Positions 16,901 to 23,519 of a DNA stretch of 33,716 nt are shown here, in pieces. Made by a program: the position numbers and the translations under genes. Position 1 is the first letter of the stretch. Each line of letters begins with the position of its first letter. The notes below the pieces were generated by a model. That model was given only the letters and a program-made list of their open reading frames with translations, was not told the origin of the DNA and searched no databases. The stretch comes from Candidatus Vecturithrix granuli. Lineage in GTDB: Bacteria > Moduliflexota > Moduliflexia > Moduliflexales > Moduliflexaceae. The stretch spans positions 246,056 through 279,771 of the forward strand of contig DF820473.1 of NCBI GenBank assembly GCA_000739535.1, in the 5' to 3' direction.

Positions 16901-17024
16901 ATTTGAACAATGGGTCAATAAACTCCTGCCGGGTCTGAGTTTCGTTATAGTGACTGTGTTTATACGCTTCAATATTGCGGTCGAATCGTTCGACAAGTTG
17001 CAGTATTTTGTCCGGAACTGACAT
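13959..17024 (-). CDS. Type IIG restriction-modification enzyme
   Basis: This 1021-residue single-chain enzyme has an N-terminal PD-(D/E)xK nuclease (P75-D76 ... E90-A-K92 in APDYSFRIGG...FFVEAKKPS). A helical connector follows, then an amino-methyltransferase domain with motif I LDPACGSGSFLLGAYQYL near residue 407 and the catalytic NPPY at 572-575 (adenine N6-methylation). The C-terminal target-recognition region is of the Eco57I/TaqI type (LPSKFLSTDYGLPLRNLL; LGLINSKLL). It should cut unmodified DNA and methylate host sites, so no separate R or M gene is needed. The start at 17024 has AGGAGAG 5 bases upstream, provided by a family A repeat. DUF4160 and DUF2442 follow in the same operon. Confidence 0.9.
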   Translation of the reverse strand: MSVPDKILQLVERFDRNIEAYKHSHYNETQTRQEFIDPLFKSLGWDMDNEQGYAEAYKDVVHEDAIKIGRATKAPDYSFRIGGVRKFFVEAKKPSVDIKEDIHPAYQLRRYAWSAKLALSILTDFEEFAVYDCRVKPEKTDKASKARTLYLTYRDYLQRWDELAAIFSREAILKGSFDKYAESHKEKRGTTEVDVAFLQEIERWRDLLARNIALRNPRLTRRELNFAVQRTIDRIIFLRICEDRGIENYGKLMALQNGTQIYQRLLHLFYQADDRYNSGIFHFKSEKERTEAPDTLTPDLTIDDAVLKDMLKNLYYPDSPYEFSVLPADILGQVYEQFLGKVIRLTAGHQAKVEEKPEVKKAGGVYYTPTYIVEYIIKHTVGELLKRSLSGVEVQKSPKQAEKLTILDPACGSGSFLLGAYQYLLDWYHDAYLNENPEKWSKGRQPRLYQNDRGEWKLTIEERKRILLNHIYGVDIDSQAVEVTKLSLLLKVLEGEDEQTLNSQMALFQQRVLPDLSNNIISGNSLIGSDFYEGQQLLLLDEEEMYRVNAFDWEKEFPEIMQKGGFDAVIGNPPYIRIQTLKEWIPLEVEFYKRKYVAASKGNYDIYVVFVECGLGLLNLSGKLGFILPSKFLSTDYGLPLRNLLSSQRVVERIVDFGHEQVFQNATTYTCLLFLAKTQPKEFSYINVSPHKLFEVSQSQQISSQSIDNTQWVFVSNQGNVLLQKLSAKSQPFIHLFSEMSRGISTGADDIFCLVETKGQLFTKHGSHVEVESEILRRPLYATDFTRYLFQPQNKERIIFPYHVSENRSDPIEESVLRKKYPNTYQYLSNHRKKLEARKQCRIWYGYSAPRSLHIHERADIIVPLLANHGLCVPAPQKSTHFCMMASAGFSIRLKHEIHPMNPFYILGLINSKLLFWNLRLISNKFRGGWITCTKQYFAQLPIRIINFSNPADKAYHDKIVELVERMLDLHKQLHAAKTPQAQTLLQRQIDAADRQIDRLVYELYGLTEEEIEIIEDKREK

Positions 17025-17036
17025 AGCTCTCCTATG

Positions 17037-17153
17037 AAAATGTCGCGCGAAACTCCAGTTTCGCGGCTGTCAAAAATGCGCGAAACTGGAGTTTCGCGCT
17101 ACATCTGATGTTCATTACGTCGGGTGAACGCCCGCTCATGACAACTCCTTTGA
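17037..17153 (-). repeat. Family A palindromic repeat, copy 4 (full length)
   Basis: Read on the minus strand: AAAGGAGTTGTCATGAGCGG, a CACCCGACGTAATGAACATC segment, then hairpins GCGCGAAACTCCAGTTTCGC and GCGAAACTGGAGTTTCGCGC, ending ACATTTTCATAGGAG. The final AGGAG is the ribosome-binding site of the restriction-modification gene. The unit also contains a 36-codon frame from ATG 17139 that stops just before the gene start. Confidence 0.88.
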
Positions 17154-17215
17154 AACTACAAGGATTCCTCATAAGCAAGGATTTTTATCTCTGGTTATGT
17201 GAAATCCCTGTAGTG

Positions 17216-17342
17216 CACACTTTCGGAAATAAGTACACAATGAAATACGCACTGGTAGCCCCGCCCTACGTGGCGGGAATGATGCTGATAAACCCGCCAC
17301 GTAGGGCGGGGTTACCAGTGTGTATTTATTTCCGAAACTTCG
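17216..17342. mobile_element. 127-bp inverted-repeat element with 8-bp flanking repeat
   Basis: Arms at 17221-17280 and 17293-17337 share TTTCGGAAATAA ends and a perfect GC-rich core (CCCCGCCCTACGTGGCGGG). Direct repeats CTGTAGTG lie immediately outside at 17208-17215 and 17343-17350. It has no coding potential. The metallophosphoesterase frame runs into it and stops inside, so the element rewrote that protein's last residues. The left CTGTAGTG also resembles the edge of a family C-like repeat, so the duplication is likely but not certain. Confidence 0.78.
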
Positions 17343-18295
17343 CTGTAGTGTTTATCATCCTGACCACTCCGCTTTTGCAGGGTAATCACTACAATTTCTG
17401 AATGCGTATTGTAGCGCACGGGTACGGCTGATGTGCCCACTCCGGCTGATGTATAGCCTTTGATATGTTTGTATTGCCATCGTCCGTACACAAAGGGCCC
17501 TTTCAATTTGGAATGGGTAATAATCGGCCCAAACAAGGGCAGGCTGATTTGTCCGGCATGGGTATGTCCGCATAGATACAGATTCACTGGTTCGGAATCG
17601 AGGTTGAAGAGTGTGCCGGTAGCGTGGGATAATAAAATGCGAAACGCCTCTTCAGGAATTCCGCGGTTCGCTTTGTGATAATCATCGCATTTGTAATAGT
17701 GCGGATCGTCTAAGCCCAGAACCCAAAGGCTCTCGTTTTCTCGTTTGATTTGAACGGATTCGTTAATCAACATCACAATGCCGAGGCGTTCCAGTGGTTT
17801 GATCATTTCCCAGGAATCATGGTTGCCTAAAATGCCGATAATACCTTCTTTGCTTTGAATATGCGGGACAAATTGCTCAAAGCGATCCATGACTTTGCGA
17901 AATTCGCCGCGAATATGAAAGCGATAATCGCCGCCAAGCAGGCAAAGATCAACCGCCGTTTCCTGTAATGCCTGACAAAACGGCTGAATCAGGGCGTCGT
18001 TGCCGTCAATGTGCAAATCTGAGAGGAACAGGATCGTGAAGCCGTCAAAGTTAGCAGGCAGATTTGGATCGTTGACTGTAAACGTTGTGCGCCGAAGGTC
18101 GAGCGCATTTTGCAGGCCGCGCTGATAAAGGCCTGATAATTTCAGGACGGGCACTACCAGGGGCACCAGGTATGAAATCACTTGCTCAATGGTTTCAAAA
18201 TGAAATGACCGCTGCCAAAAAATGGGATAGATCGGATTATGAACAATTTCCTTGTTGCGGCGTTCCGGTTTGACGTGCTCAAGAATGCGTTGCAT
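17312..18295 (-). CDS. YkuE-like metallophosphoesterase
   Basis: This 327-residue protein has the calcineurin-type metal-binding motifs in order: D93-x-H95 (LSDLHIDG), GGD123, GNHD (N158, H159), a later LSHAT His, and CGHTHAGQ. The family includes membrane-associated phosphoesterases such as YkuE and LpxI-independent lipid hydrolases. Residues 36-55 (ETIEQVISYLVPLVVPVLKL) form an amphipathic or peripheral membrane helix rather than a clear membrane span. It probably uses two metals to hydrolyse a phosphodiester or phosphomonoester at the membrane. The last 10 or so residues come from the inserted element. No strong ribosome-binding site precedes the ATG. Confidence 0.83.
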   Translation of the reverse strand: MQRILEHVKPERRNKEIVHNPIYPIFWQRSFHFETIEQVISYLVPLVVPVLKLSGLYQRGLQNALDLRRTTFTVNDPNLPANFDGFTILFLSDLHIDGNDALIQPFCQALQETAVDLCLLGGDYRFHIRGEFRKVMDRFEQFVPHIQSKEGIIGILGNHDSWEMIKPLERLGIVMLINESVQIKRENESLWVLGLDDPHYYKCDDYHKANRGIPEEAFRILLSHATGTLFNLDSEPVNLYLCGHTHAGQISLPLFGPIITHSKLKGPFVYGRWQYKHIKGYTSAGVGTSAVPVRYNTHSEIVVITLQKRSGQDDKHYSEVSEINTHW

Positions 18296-18605
18296 AGTTT
18301 TATTCGATAATGTTGTTGAATGACAAAGAGTTGTGGTCTAAGGGATTGTATGACGGATGTTTTCAGAAATGTCAATCTATTTTTCAAGACAAGAAGTACA
18401 GGAAAAATCAGATGAAATCAAAAGAACTTTGAAAAATCATTAAACCACCCCCCAGGTAAACGAGTCTTTCTTGACGAATATCATCAGGAAAAGACAGGAT
18501 TCAGCGCATTTTTTATGATTGAGTTTTATAGCAGCAATGTGTTCACAGCAGCCACGAGGTCGCCAACAGTTGCTGTTATACCATTGCTAAAGGTAGGGAA
18601 CGCTC
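18296..18605. other. Intergenic region between divergent genes
   Basis: These 310 bases separate the divergently transcribed phosphoesterase and HU-like genes and should hold both promoters. It is A/T-rich. I could not pick convincing -35/-10 pairs. The HU-like start is preceded by AGGTAGGG at about 18591-18598. No repeat or small gene is visible. Confidence 0.4.
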
Positions 18606-18887
18606 ATGACGAAAGCAGATATCGTTGAAAAAGCTTCAGCGGCCGTTGATATGCCAAAACGTAAAGGTGAAGTTGTGGTCAATATGGTGTTACGCTGCAT
18701 TATTGACGCCTTAGCTGAGGGAGAACGGGTAGATTTACGAGGGTTCGGCAGTTTCAGAGTGAGTTCACGCCATGATCGCACGGGTCGAAATCCACGTACA
18801 GGCCAGGAGATTGATATTCCGGCCAAGAAAGTTCCATTGTTTCGGGCTGGCAAAGAATTTCGCCGACGAGTCAATGACGACATGTAA
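18606..18887 (+). CDS. HU/IHF-family DNA-binding protein
   Basis: This 93-residue protein is of normal HU/IHF length. It starts MTKADIVEKASAAVDMPKRK and carries the family signature over the DNA-binding beta arms: RGFGSFRVSSRHDRTGRNPR, then TGQEIDIPAKKVPLFRAGKEF. The Pro in the NPRTG turn that intercalates DNA is present. It bends and compacts DNA. It could serve as an IHF-like partner for sigma-54 promoters such as the one at 27.6 kb, which is inference. It is a monocistronic gene; the inverted-repeat element 8 bases downstream may end transcription. Confidence 0.92.
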   Translation: MTKADIVEKASAAVDMPKRKGEVVVNMVLRCIIDALAEGERVDLRGFGSFRVSSRHDRTGRNPRTGQEIDIPAKKVPLFRAGKEFRRRVNDDM

Positions 18888-18895
18888 AGGCGGGG

Positions 18896-18994
18896 CTGTT
18901 CAATTTTTCGTATTTTCATCATCTCGACTCTGCTCGATGACTGCACCGCACGTCGAGCGAAGTCGAGATGCTATTTCTGATGAGAATTGAACAG
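18896..18994. repeat. 99-bp inverted-repeat element after the HU gene
   Basis: Outer 10-bp arms CTGTTCAATT (18896-18905) and AATTGAACAG (18985-18994) enclose an inner imperfect hairpin (CATCTCGACT...AGTCGAGATG, 18919-18970). No target duplication is clear. It could act as a transcription terminator for the HU-like gene. Confidence 0.78.
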
Positions 18995-19025
18995 TCCTGA
19001 TGTAAAAACGGCGATAGAGAATCCG

Positions 19026-19073
19026 GAATGCGGAAGCTCTGCTTTCGCGGTCAAAGCAGAGCTTTGACACTCC
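19026..19073 (-). repeat. Family B twin-hairpin repeat, copy 3
   Basis: On the minus strand this reads AGGTGAACCGGAGTGTCAAA, then the two adjacent hairpins, ending GCATTCC. It matches the interior of the 13671-13793 element, including the GGTGAAC flank, but no AAGCTGTTTT termini are present. Confidence 0.82.
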
Positions 19074-19122
19074 GGTTCACCTGAAATCCTTCACAAATTT
19101 TCTTACCTTGCTGTATTTTTGC

Positions 19123-19151
19123 TTGACGTGCTTTTCCCCAGGCGCTATTAC
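19123..19151 (+). promoter_or_regulatory. Sigma-70-type promoter for the ECF-type ATPase
   Basis: TTGACG at 19123-19128 and TATTAC at 19146-19151 are spaced by 17 bases and lie about 60 bases upstream of the likely ATG. Five of six and four of six consensus positions match. Confidence 0.45.
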
Positions 19152-19214
19152 ATAATTTCGTCGTAAAAAGAAAAGAATAACCCCTCATTCCGGTTGCAGA
19201 CAAGTGTTCCAATT

Positions 19215-20075
19215 ATGCGTCCATTTATGCAGTTTGAACACGTCAGTTATCAGTATCCCTCTCAAAACGAAAACGCGCTGACAGATGTCACATTTTCCGT
19301 GCATCCCGGGGAGTTTCTCAGCATCTTTGGAGCGGATGATTCCGGCAAATCAACGCTTGCCAAATTAACGAATGGTTTGTTATTGCCGGCAGCAGGAATC
19401 GTCACAATTGCCGATCTCCAGCTTGATGCCCATCTAAAAACATTGCCCTCTTTACAACAACAGCAGATTTTATATCGCTTGCATCAAAGGGTCGGAGTAG
19501 TTTTTGCGGATCCAGAAAATCAGCTTGTCGGCGCGACGGTGGAGGAAGATGTGGCGTTCGGTTTGGGAAATCTTCGCCTGCCCTCGGCAGAAATTCGAAG
19601 ACGTGTCGAAACCTATCTCAAGCAGGTTGGTTTGGCTCACTATGCCAAACGCTCCCCGCACAAACTTTCGGGCGGCGAACAGCAGAAATTGTGTATTGCC
19701 GGTATCCTGGCCATGGAACCTGAGTGCCTGGTCTGCGATGAACCCTTGACCTTTCTCGATAGCGCGAGTCGGCAGGAAGTGCTCGCGCTGCTCAGGGATG
19801 TTCATGCCTCTGGTAAAACGATCGTATATTTGTCCGGTTCTCCCGAAGAATTGCTGATAGCACAGAGGATTCTGCTGTTGTCGCAAGGAAAGATCTCTGG
19901 CGAATATTGTCCGGCAGCATTGTGGGGTCAACCTGTGTTGTTTGAAGAAATTGGTCTGACGCCGCCGGATATTATTACGCTGCGGGCCGCGCTACTCGCG
20001 TACGGCTACAACATTCAACCGGATTCCTTGACGCCTGAAGCCATTGTCGAGGATATATGTTCTTGTAACACATGA
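19215..20075 (+). CDS. Orphan ECF/CbiO-type ABC ATPase, degenerate loops
   Basis: The fold is that of an energy-coupling-factor ATPase (EcfA/CbiO): Walker A GADDSGKST (about residues 39-47 from ATG 19215), signature LSGGEQ (151-156), Walker B CLVCDEP with the catalytic Glu. Oddly, the Q-loop Gln of the usual VFQNPxNQ is Ala (VVFADPENQ, A98), and the switch His of the usual THD is Gly (YLSGSPEE, G208), so hydrolysis may be impaired. No EcfT or substrate-binding subunit is nearby. Alternative starts are TTG 19194 and ATG 19227; none has a good ribosome-binding site. Vitamin or metal uptake is the family's role; here the partner is unknown. Confidence 0.75.
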   Translation: MRPFMQFEHVSYQYPSQNENALTDVTFSVHPGEFLSIFGADDSGKSTLAKLTNGLLLPAAGIVTIADLQLDAHLKTLPSLQQQQILYRLHQRVGVVFADPENQLVGATVEEDVAFGLGNLRLPSAEIRRRVETYLKQVGLAHYAKRSPHKLSGGEQQKLCIAGILAMEPECLVCDEPLTFLDSASRQEVLALLRDVHASGKTIVYLSGSPEELLIAQRILLLSQGKISGEYCPAALWGQPVLFEEIGLTPPDIITLRAALLAYGYNIQPDSLTPEAIVEDICSCNT

Positions 20076-20166
20076 TATGCCGGCACAATTCATAATACAG
20101 TATTATTCAACAGTATTGACCTCTTGTATAGGAGTTAACATAAACGGGTTATTCGCCCGGCATCAT

Positions 20167-20253
20167 GAAACTACAGGAATCGCATATAGGAAAGAATGTG
20201 ATCTCAGGTGTGGCAGAAATCAATTCTTTCTTATATGCGATTCCTTTAGTTTC
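20167..20253. repeat. 87-bp inverted repeat with 30-bp arms
   Basis: Arms 20167-20196 and 20224-20253 (core GGAATCGCATATA) match at 28 of 30 positions around a 27-base loop. The right arm abuts a family A copy. The convergent-gene spacer 20076-20415 consists mainly of these two repeats. Confidence 0.87.
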
Positions 20254-20372
20254 AAAGGAGGTGTCATGAGTGGGTCACTCACCCGACGCAATGAAAATCA
20301 GATGTACCGTGAAACTCCAGTTTGGCGGGCGGATGACTGGTGCGCGAAACTGGAGTTTCGCGCTACATTTTT
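20254..20372 (+). repeat. Family A palindromic repeat, copy 5 (full length)
   Basis: Plus-strand order: AAAGGAGGTGTCATGAGTGG, CACCCGACGCAATGAAAATC, hairpins with GTGAAACTCCAGTTTGGC and GCGCGAAACTGGAGTTTCGC, ending CTACATTTTTAAAGGAG. It lies between convergent genes, so no start codon uses its GGAG end here. It has one base more than copy 4 after the internal ATG, so a common reading frame is not conserved. Confidence 0.86.
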
Positions 20373-20415
20373 AAAGGAGTGTCAAATTTATTGTGGTCAG
20401 GTAGGAGTTTTCTGA

Positions 20416-21441
20416 TTAAAACACTTCCACCGCGGTAGCTTTGAAGTGCAGATAGACCGGTATTCCGGGGTGAAGCTCCATCTCATGATAGGAATCTTTA
20501 GTAATTTTAACCTCAAAACTCTCTCCTGCCTGTACCTTTAAATCAACGTGATCGCCAGCGTCAATAATATGAGTAATATGGCCCTGCATATTATTGCGCA
20601 TGCTCGATTCAAAGGGATGTTTGGAAAGCGTGATGTTTTGGGCGGCAATTGCGACCGTCGCATGACCTTCATGCGGAGCGATCACCTCAAATTGCACGAG
20701 CGGCGTCGCAAAACAGTACAGATCGTTTTTGCGGGTAATCGTCCCATGAAAGATATTGTTGAGCGGCGATTTGACCGGACGCCCTTGAAAAAGATGAATG
20801 ACTTCATCAGCAATCCGATACGCCTGATCCTGATAGTGCGTGGTAAAGACCACGGTTGTGCCATATTGCGCGCGGATATTGTAGATAATATTTTCCAAAA
20901 TTGCCCGGTGTTTTTGATCGACATTGGCTGAAAATTCATCAAGAAATATCACGGCAGGCCGAATGGATAAGGCCCGGGCAATGGCGACGCGCTGCGTCTC
21001 TCCGCCGGAAAGCTGTCGGGCTTTGCGTTTTTGAAACCCATCTAAGCCGACGAGCTGCAAACATTCTTTGACTCGTTTTCGACGCATCTCGCGATCCATT
21101 TTGCGGATTCGCAGACCATAATCCACGTTTTTTTCAACGGTGGTGTCAAACAACAATGGATCCTGGTGGACCAGCGTGACAGAAGCCCGTAATTCCGCAA
21201 GACCGTCTTCGGCAGGGAAAATTTCTCGGCCGTTGAACACGATTGTGCCCGTGATAGGCTTCCTGAGCAAAGTTAAGGCTTCAAACAACGTGGTCTTGCC
21301 GGCCCCATTCGGGCCGTAGAGACAATAAATTTTCCCTTGCTGAAGCGTCAGGTGCTCAATATCGAGCACAAGCGTCTCATCAAACCGTTGGGTTAACTGG
21401 TGAATTTCGAAAATTGAATTTGATAAAGTTGATGGTGTCAT
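20416..21441 (-). CDS. tupC: Tungstate ABC transporter ATPase TupC
   Basis: This 341-residue ATPase has Walker A GPNGAGKT (43-50), Q-loop VHQDP, signature LSGGETQR, Walker B VIFLDEF with an ensuing D-loop (SANVD), and the switch His in TTHYQDQA. The C-terminal 110 residues form a TOBE/MOP-like domain (about 235-341), typical of oxyanion importers. It energises uptake of tungstate (or molybdate) through the TupB permease. It is third in the tupA-tupB-tupC order and starts 92 bases after tupB ends. A family C repeat lies in that gap. Confidence 0.86.
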   Translation of the reverse strand: MTPSTLSNSIFEIHQLTQRFDETLVLDIEHLTLQQGKIYCLYGPNGAGKTTLFEALTLLRKPITGTIVFNGREIFPAEDGLAELRASVTLVHQDPLLFDTTVEKNVDYGLRIRKMDREMRRKRVKECLQLVGLDGFQKRKARQLSGGETQRVAIARALSIRPAVIFLDEFSANVDQKHRAILENIIYNIRAQYGTTVVFTTHYQDQAYRIADEVIHLFQGRPVKSPLNNIFHGTITRKNDLYCFATPLVQFEVIAPHEGHATVAIAAQNITLSKHPFESSMRNNMQGHITHIIDAGDHVDLKVQAGESFEVKITKDSYHEMELHPGIPVYLHFKATAVEVF

Positions 21442-21447
21442 AAGCCA

Positions 21448-21474
21448 CTACAAGAATGAAGAATAAACAAGAAT
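21448..21474. repeat. Family C motif, single arm
   Basis: CTACAAGAATGAAGAATAAA and 7 further bases match the arms of the 7489-7588 inverted repeat. It lies between tupB and tupC, just upstream of the tupC start. Confidence 0.6.
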
Positions 21475-21532
21475 TTTCTGGCTCTGGAAATTCGTTTCTT
21501 ATTCCCAGAACAACAATCCGTCAATAAAAGCC

Positions 21533-22222
21533 TTACCGTTTACGCTGTAAAAATCGCAAAAGGAAATTTACGCCCAGGGCGACGCTCATGAGAATAATTC
21601 CGAGAGCCAGGCCAAATCCAAACTCCCCTTTGCTGGTTTCCAGGGCAATAGCCGTTGAAAGGTTGCGAGTATAGCCCTTAATATTACCTCCCAACATCAT
21701 GGCTGCGCCCACTTCTCCGATGACCCGGCCAAAACCGGTGACAATCGCGGCGATGACTGCAAATCTCGCCTCTGACAGCATGGTCATGGCCGAACGGAAT
21801 GGACCCGCGCCTAACACAATGGCGGTGCGCCGGATGCGGGGATCGACGCCCTGGGAGGCAGAAATTGTCAACGCGATGATCGTCGGCGTCGCCAAAATAT
21901 ACTGCCCCATTACCATGGCTGTCGGCGTAAAGAGCAGTTCTAAGGATCCAAAGGGGCCCTGTCGAGAAATCAGACCATAGCCCAATAAGCCGATGACCAC
22001 GGTTGGCAAAGCCATCAACGTATTAAGTAATGTAATAATGAAACCGCGGCCTTTAAATGTAGAAATCCCAATTACAAACCCTAGAGGGACTCCTGAAAGC
22101 GAGGCAAAAAAAATCGCTGCGGTTGAGACTTTGATTGATGTGAAGGTAATCTTCAATACCTCGCTATCCAGAGCGATAATTAAACGTACCGCTTCTGCGA
22201 AAGCCTGTCCAAAATATCCCAT
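21533..22222 (-). CDS. tupB: Tungstate ABC transporter permease TupB
   Basis: This 229-residue integral membrane protein has about five to six helices. The binding-protein-dependent transport EAA-type loop is near residues 130-170 (RRTAIVLGAGPFRSAMTMLS, then AIVTGFGRVIGEVGAAMMLG). It matches TupB/WtpB-like permeases in length and in the VIGLLGYGLISRQGPFG segment. It forms the membrane channel for tungstate delivered by TupA. It lies 144 bases downstream of tupA, separated by two hairpins that may reduce read-through and so set lower expression of the permease and ATPase than of the binding protein. Confidence 0.87.
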   Translation of the reverse strand: MGYFGQAFAEAVRLIIALDSEVLKITFTSIKVSTAAIFFASLSGVPLGFVIGISTFKGRGFIITLLNTLMALPTVVIGLLGYGLISRQGPFGSLELLFTPTAMVMGQYILATPTIIALTISASQGVDPRIRRTAIVLGAGPFRSAMTMLSEARFAVIAAIVTGFGRVIGEVGAAMMLGGNIKGYTRNLSTAIALETSKGEFGFGLALGIILMSVALGVNFLLRFLQRKR

Positions 22223-22242
22223 ACACAGTTGTTGAATATACT

Positions 22243-22275
22243 AAAAACCGGGTTTCTTGAAGAAACCCGGTTTTT
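22243..22275. terminator. Hairpin terminator between tupA and tupB
   Basis: AAAAACCGGGTTTCTTGAAG starts a perfect 14-bp stem with T-rich tails on both strands, so it could work in either direction. It is one of two tandem related hairpins in the tupA-tupB gap. Confidence 0.7.
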
Positions 22276-22316
22276 CGGATCGCATAGATTATTGAACTTC
22301 AATTATCGAACATACT

Positions 22317-22350
22317 AAAAACCAGGTTTCTTGTAGAAAGCTGGTTTTTT
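22317..22350. terminator. Second hairpin terminator between tupA and tupB
   Basis: This is a slightly diverged repeat of the preceding hairpin (ACCAGGTTTC...GAAAGCTGGT, TTTTTT tail). Both copies share the flank ATACTAAAAACC, so they are a duplicated unit. A broken form with the same sequence appears at 33640. Confidence 0.7.
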
Positions 22351-22366
22351 GGGCAAACAGCACAAA

Positions 22367-23185
22367 CTATTTAATCACCAGTGGATAAAACAGCGGCTCC
22401 CCAAATTTATCCGTGCCATACTCTTTAATAATGGCCTGCCCCTCCGGTGAAGTGACCCAACCGATAAAGGCCATGGCTTTCAGGTAATTGGCATGCGGGA
22501 ATTTCGCCGGATTCACGGCAATCACTCCATAAGGATTGTAGAGGATTGGATCGCCTTGGAAAAGGACTTTGAGATCCATTTTTTCCGTAAACGCCAGATA
22601 GGTGCCCCGATCAGACAGAGTATAAGCTTGCTTGTCGTTTGCAATCGTCAAAACGGCCCCCATCCCCTGACCAGCTTCCATGTACCACTTGCCTTCCGGC
22701 TTGATTCCTGCGCTTTGCCAGACTTCTAACTCTTTTTGATGGGTTCCGGAATCGTCGCCGCGGGAGATAAATTCCGCCTGGGCGTCAGCAATTTTTTTCA
22801 GGACTTCTGCCGCGCTTTTGGCCTCTTTCACTCCGGCAGGATCGGCTTCCGGGCCAAGAATGATGAAATCGTTATACATCACATCCCGCCGATTCACACC
22901 ATTCTCCTCTGCAACGAATTTATCTTCCGCTGCGCGAGCATGCACAAACACGACATCCACGTCGCCATTGGCCCCTAATGCGAGGGCCTTTCCTGTCCCG
23001 ACTGCGACGACGTCAACTTTCACGTTGAATTTTTCTTCAAAAGGCGGTAATAACACACTCAGTAAGCCGGAATTTTCGGTGCTGGTTGTGGTGGACATTT
23101 TCAGGCGTTCCTGAGCGAACCCGATATTAGCGACTAAAAGTAATGTGAGTAAAATCAACAGACTGATACGAATATAATGCTTCAT
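22367..23185 (-). CDS. tupA: Tungstate-binding protein TupA
   Basis: I chose ATG 23185; a TTG at 23194 is the longer alternative. The N-terminal ISLLILLTLLLVANIGFAQ is a signal peptide with cleavage near the A-Q. The mature part begins with the tungstate-binding signature STTTSTENSGLL and continues with VDVVFVHARAAEDKFV and SRGDDSGTHQKE, all diagnostic of TupA rather than ModA. It captures tungstate in the periplasm for TupBC. Tungsten points to aldehyde oxidoreductases or formate dehydrogenases in this anaerobic-type genome (inference). No clear ribosome-binding site or molybdate/tungstate cofactor riboswitch was recognised upstream. Confidence 0.9.
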   Translation of the reverse strand: MKHYIRISLLILLTLLLVANIGFAQERLKMSTTTSTENSGLLSVLLPPFEEKFNVKVDVVAVGTGKALALGANGDVDVVFVHARAAEDKFVAEENGVNRRDVMYNDFIILGPEADPAGVKEAKSAAEVLKKIADAQAEFISRGDDSGTHQKELEVWQSAGIKPEGKWYMEAGQGMGAVLTIANDKQAYTLSDRGTYLAFTEKMDLKVLFQGDPILYNPYGVIAVNPAKFPHANYLKAMAFIGWVTSPEGQAIIKEYGTDKFGEPLFYPLVIK

Positions 23186-23194
23186 ACTGGGCAA

Positions 23195-23519
23195 TATTTA
23201 CAAAAAACACCATCTCTGATGAATTTTGAAGGGTGCCTTTCTCACCCAAAATGAATAAATTCTTCTTCTGAACAAGTTTTTACGGCAATATAAATAAAAT
23301 GTCGTTTTATATACTTTATAGTCAATAAAAAAATATATTTTTTTATCAATCGTGAAAAATAACTTAGAAAAGAATCAAGCAACAAAGAGTGCTTTATCAT
23401 TCCCGGACTCTCTGTATGGTGCTTTTTCTTGACAAATTTTCCGCAAAAGAATATCGAGAAAGCTTCGGAGCTAAACCTATTTATTCTGAGAGACTAATTA
23501 TTTCACCGGAGAACATACT
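23195..23519. other. AT-rich divergent promoter region
   Basis: These 325 bases separate tupA and the divergent omptin-like gene. The centre (23280-23360) is strongly A/T-rich, including TATATACTTTATAG and a run of T. It should hold both promoters; only the one toward the omptin-like gene is listed. I see no gene or repeat here. Confidence 0.4.
23429..23457 (+). promoter_or_regulatory. Possible promoter of the omptin-like gene
   Basis: A perfect TTGACA at 23429-23434 is followed 17 bases later by TATCGA at 23452-23457, a weak -10. The gene starts 62 bases further on, with GGAGA as its ribosome-binding site. Confidence 0.38.

Noticed and set aside
17032-17139. 36-codon frame with a good ribosome-binding site inside family A copy 4
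   Set aside because: Copy 5 carries a one-base difference that changes the frame and copies 2 and 3 lack the ATG, so the frame is not conserved. The repeat is more likely non-coding.
20044-20415. Open frame containing VLVTHDM just after the ECF-type ATPase, resembling an ABC H-loop
   Set aside because: It overlaps the ATPase stop in another frame, has no Walker motifs and runs into repeats. I take the motif as chance.
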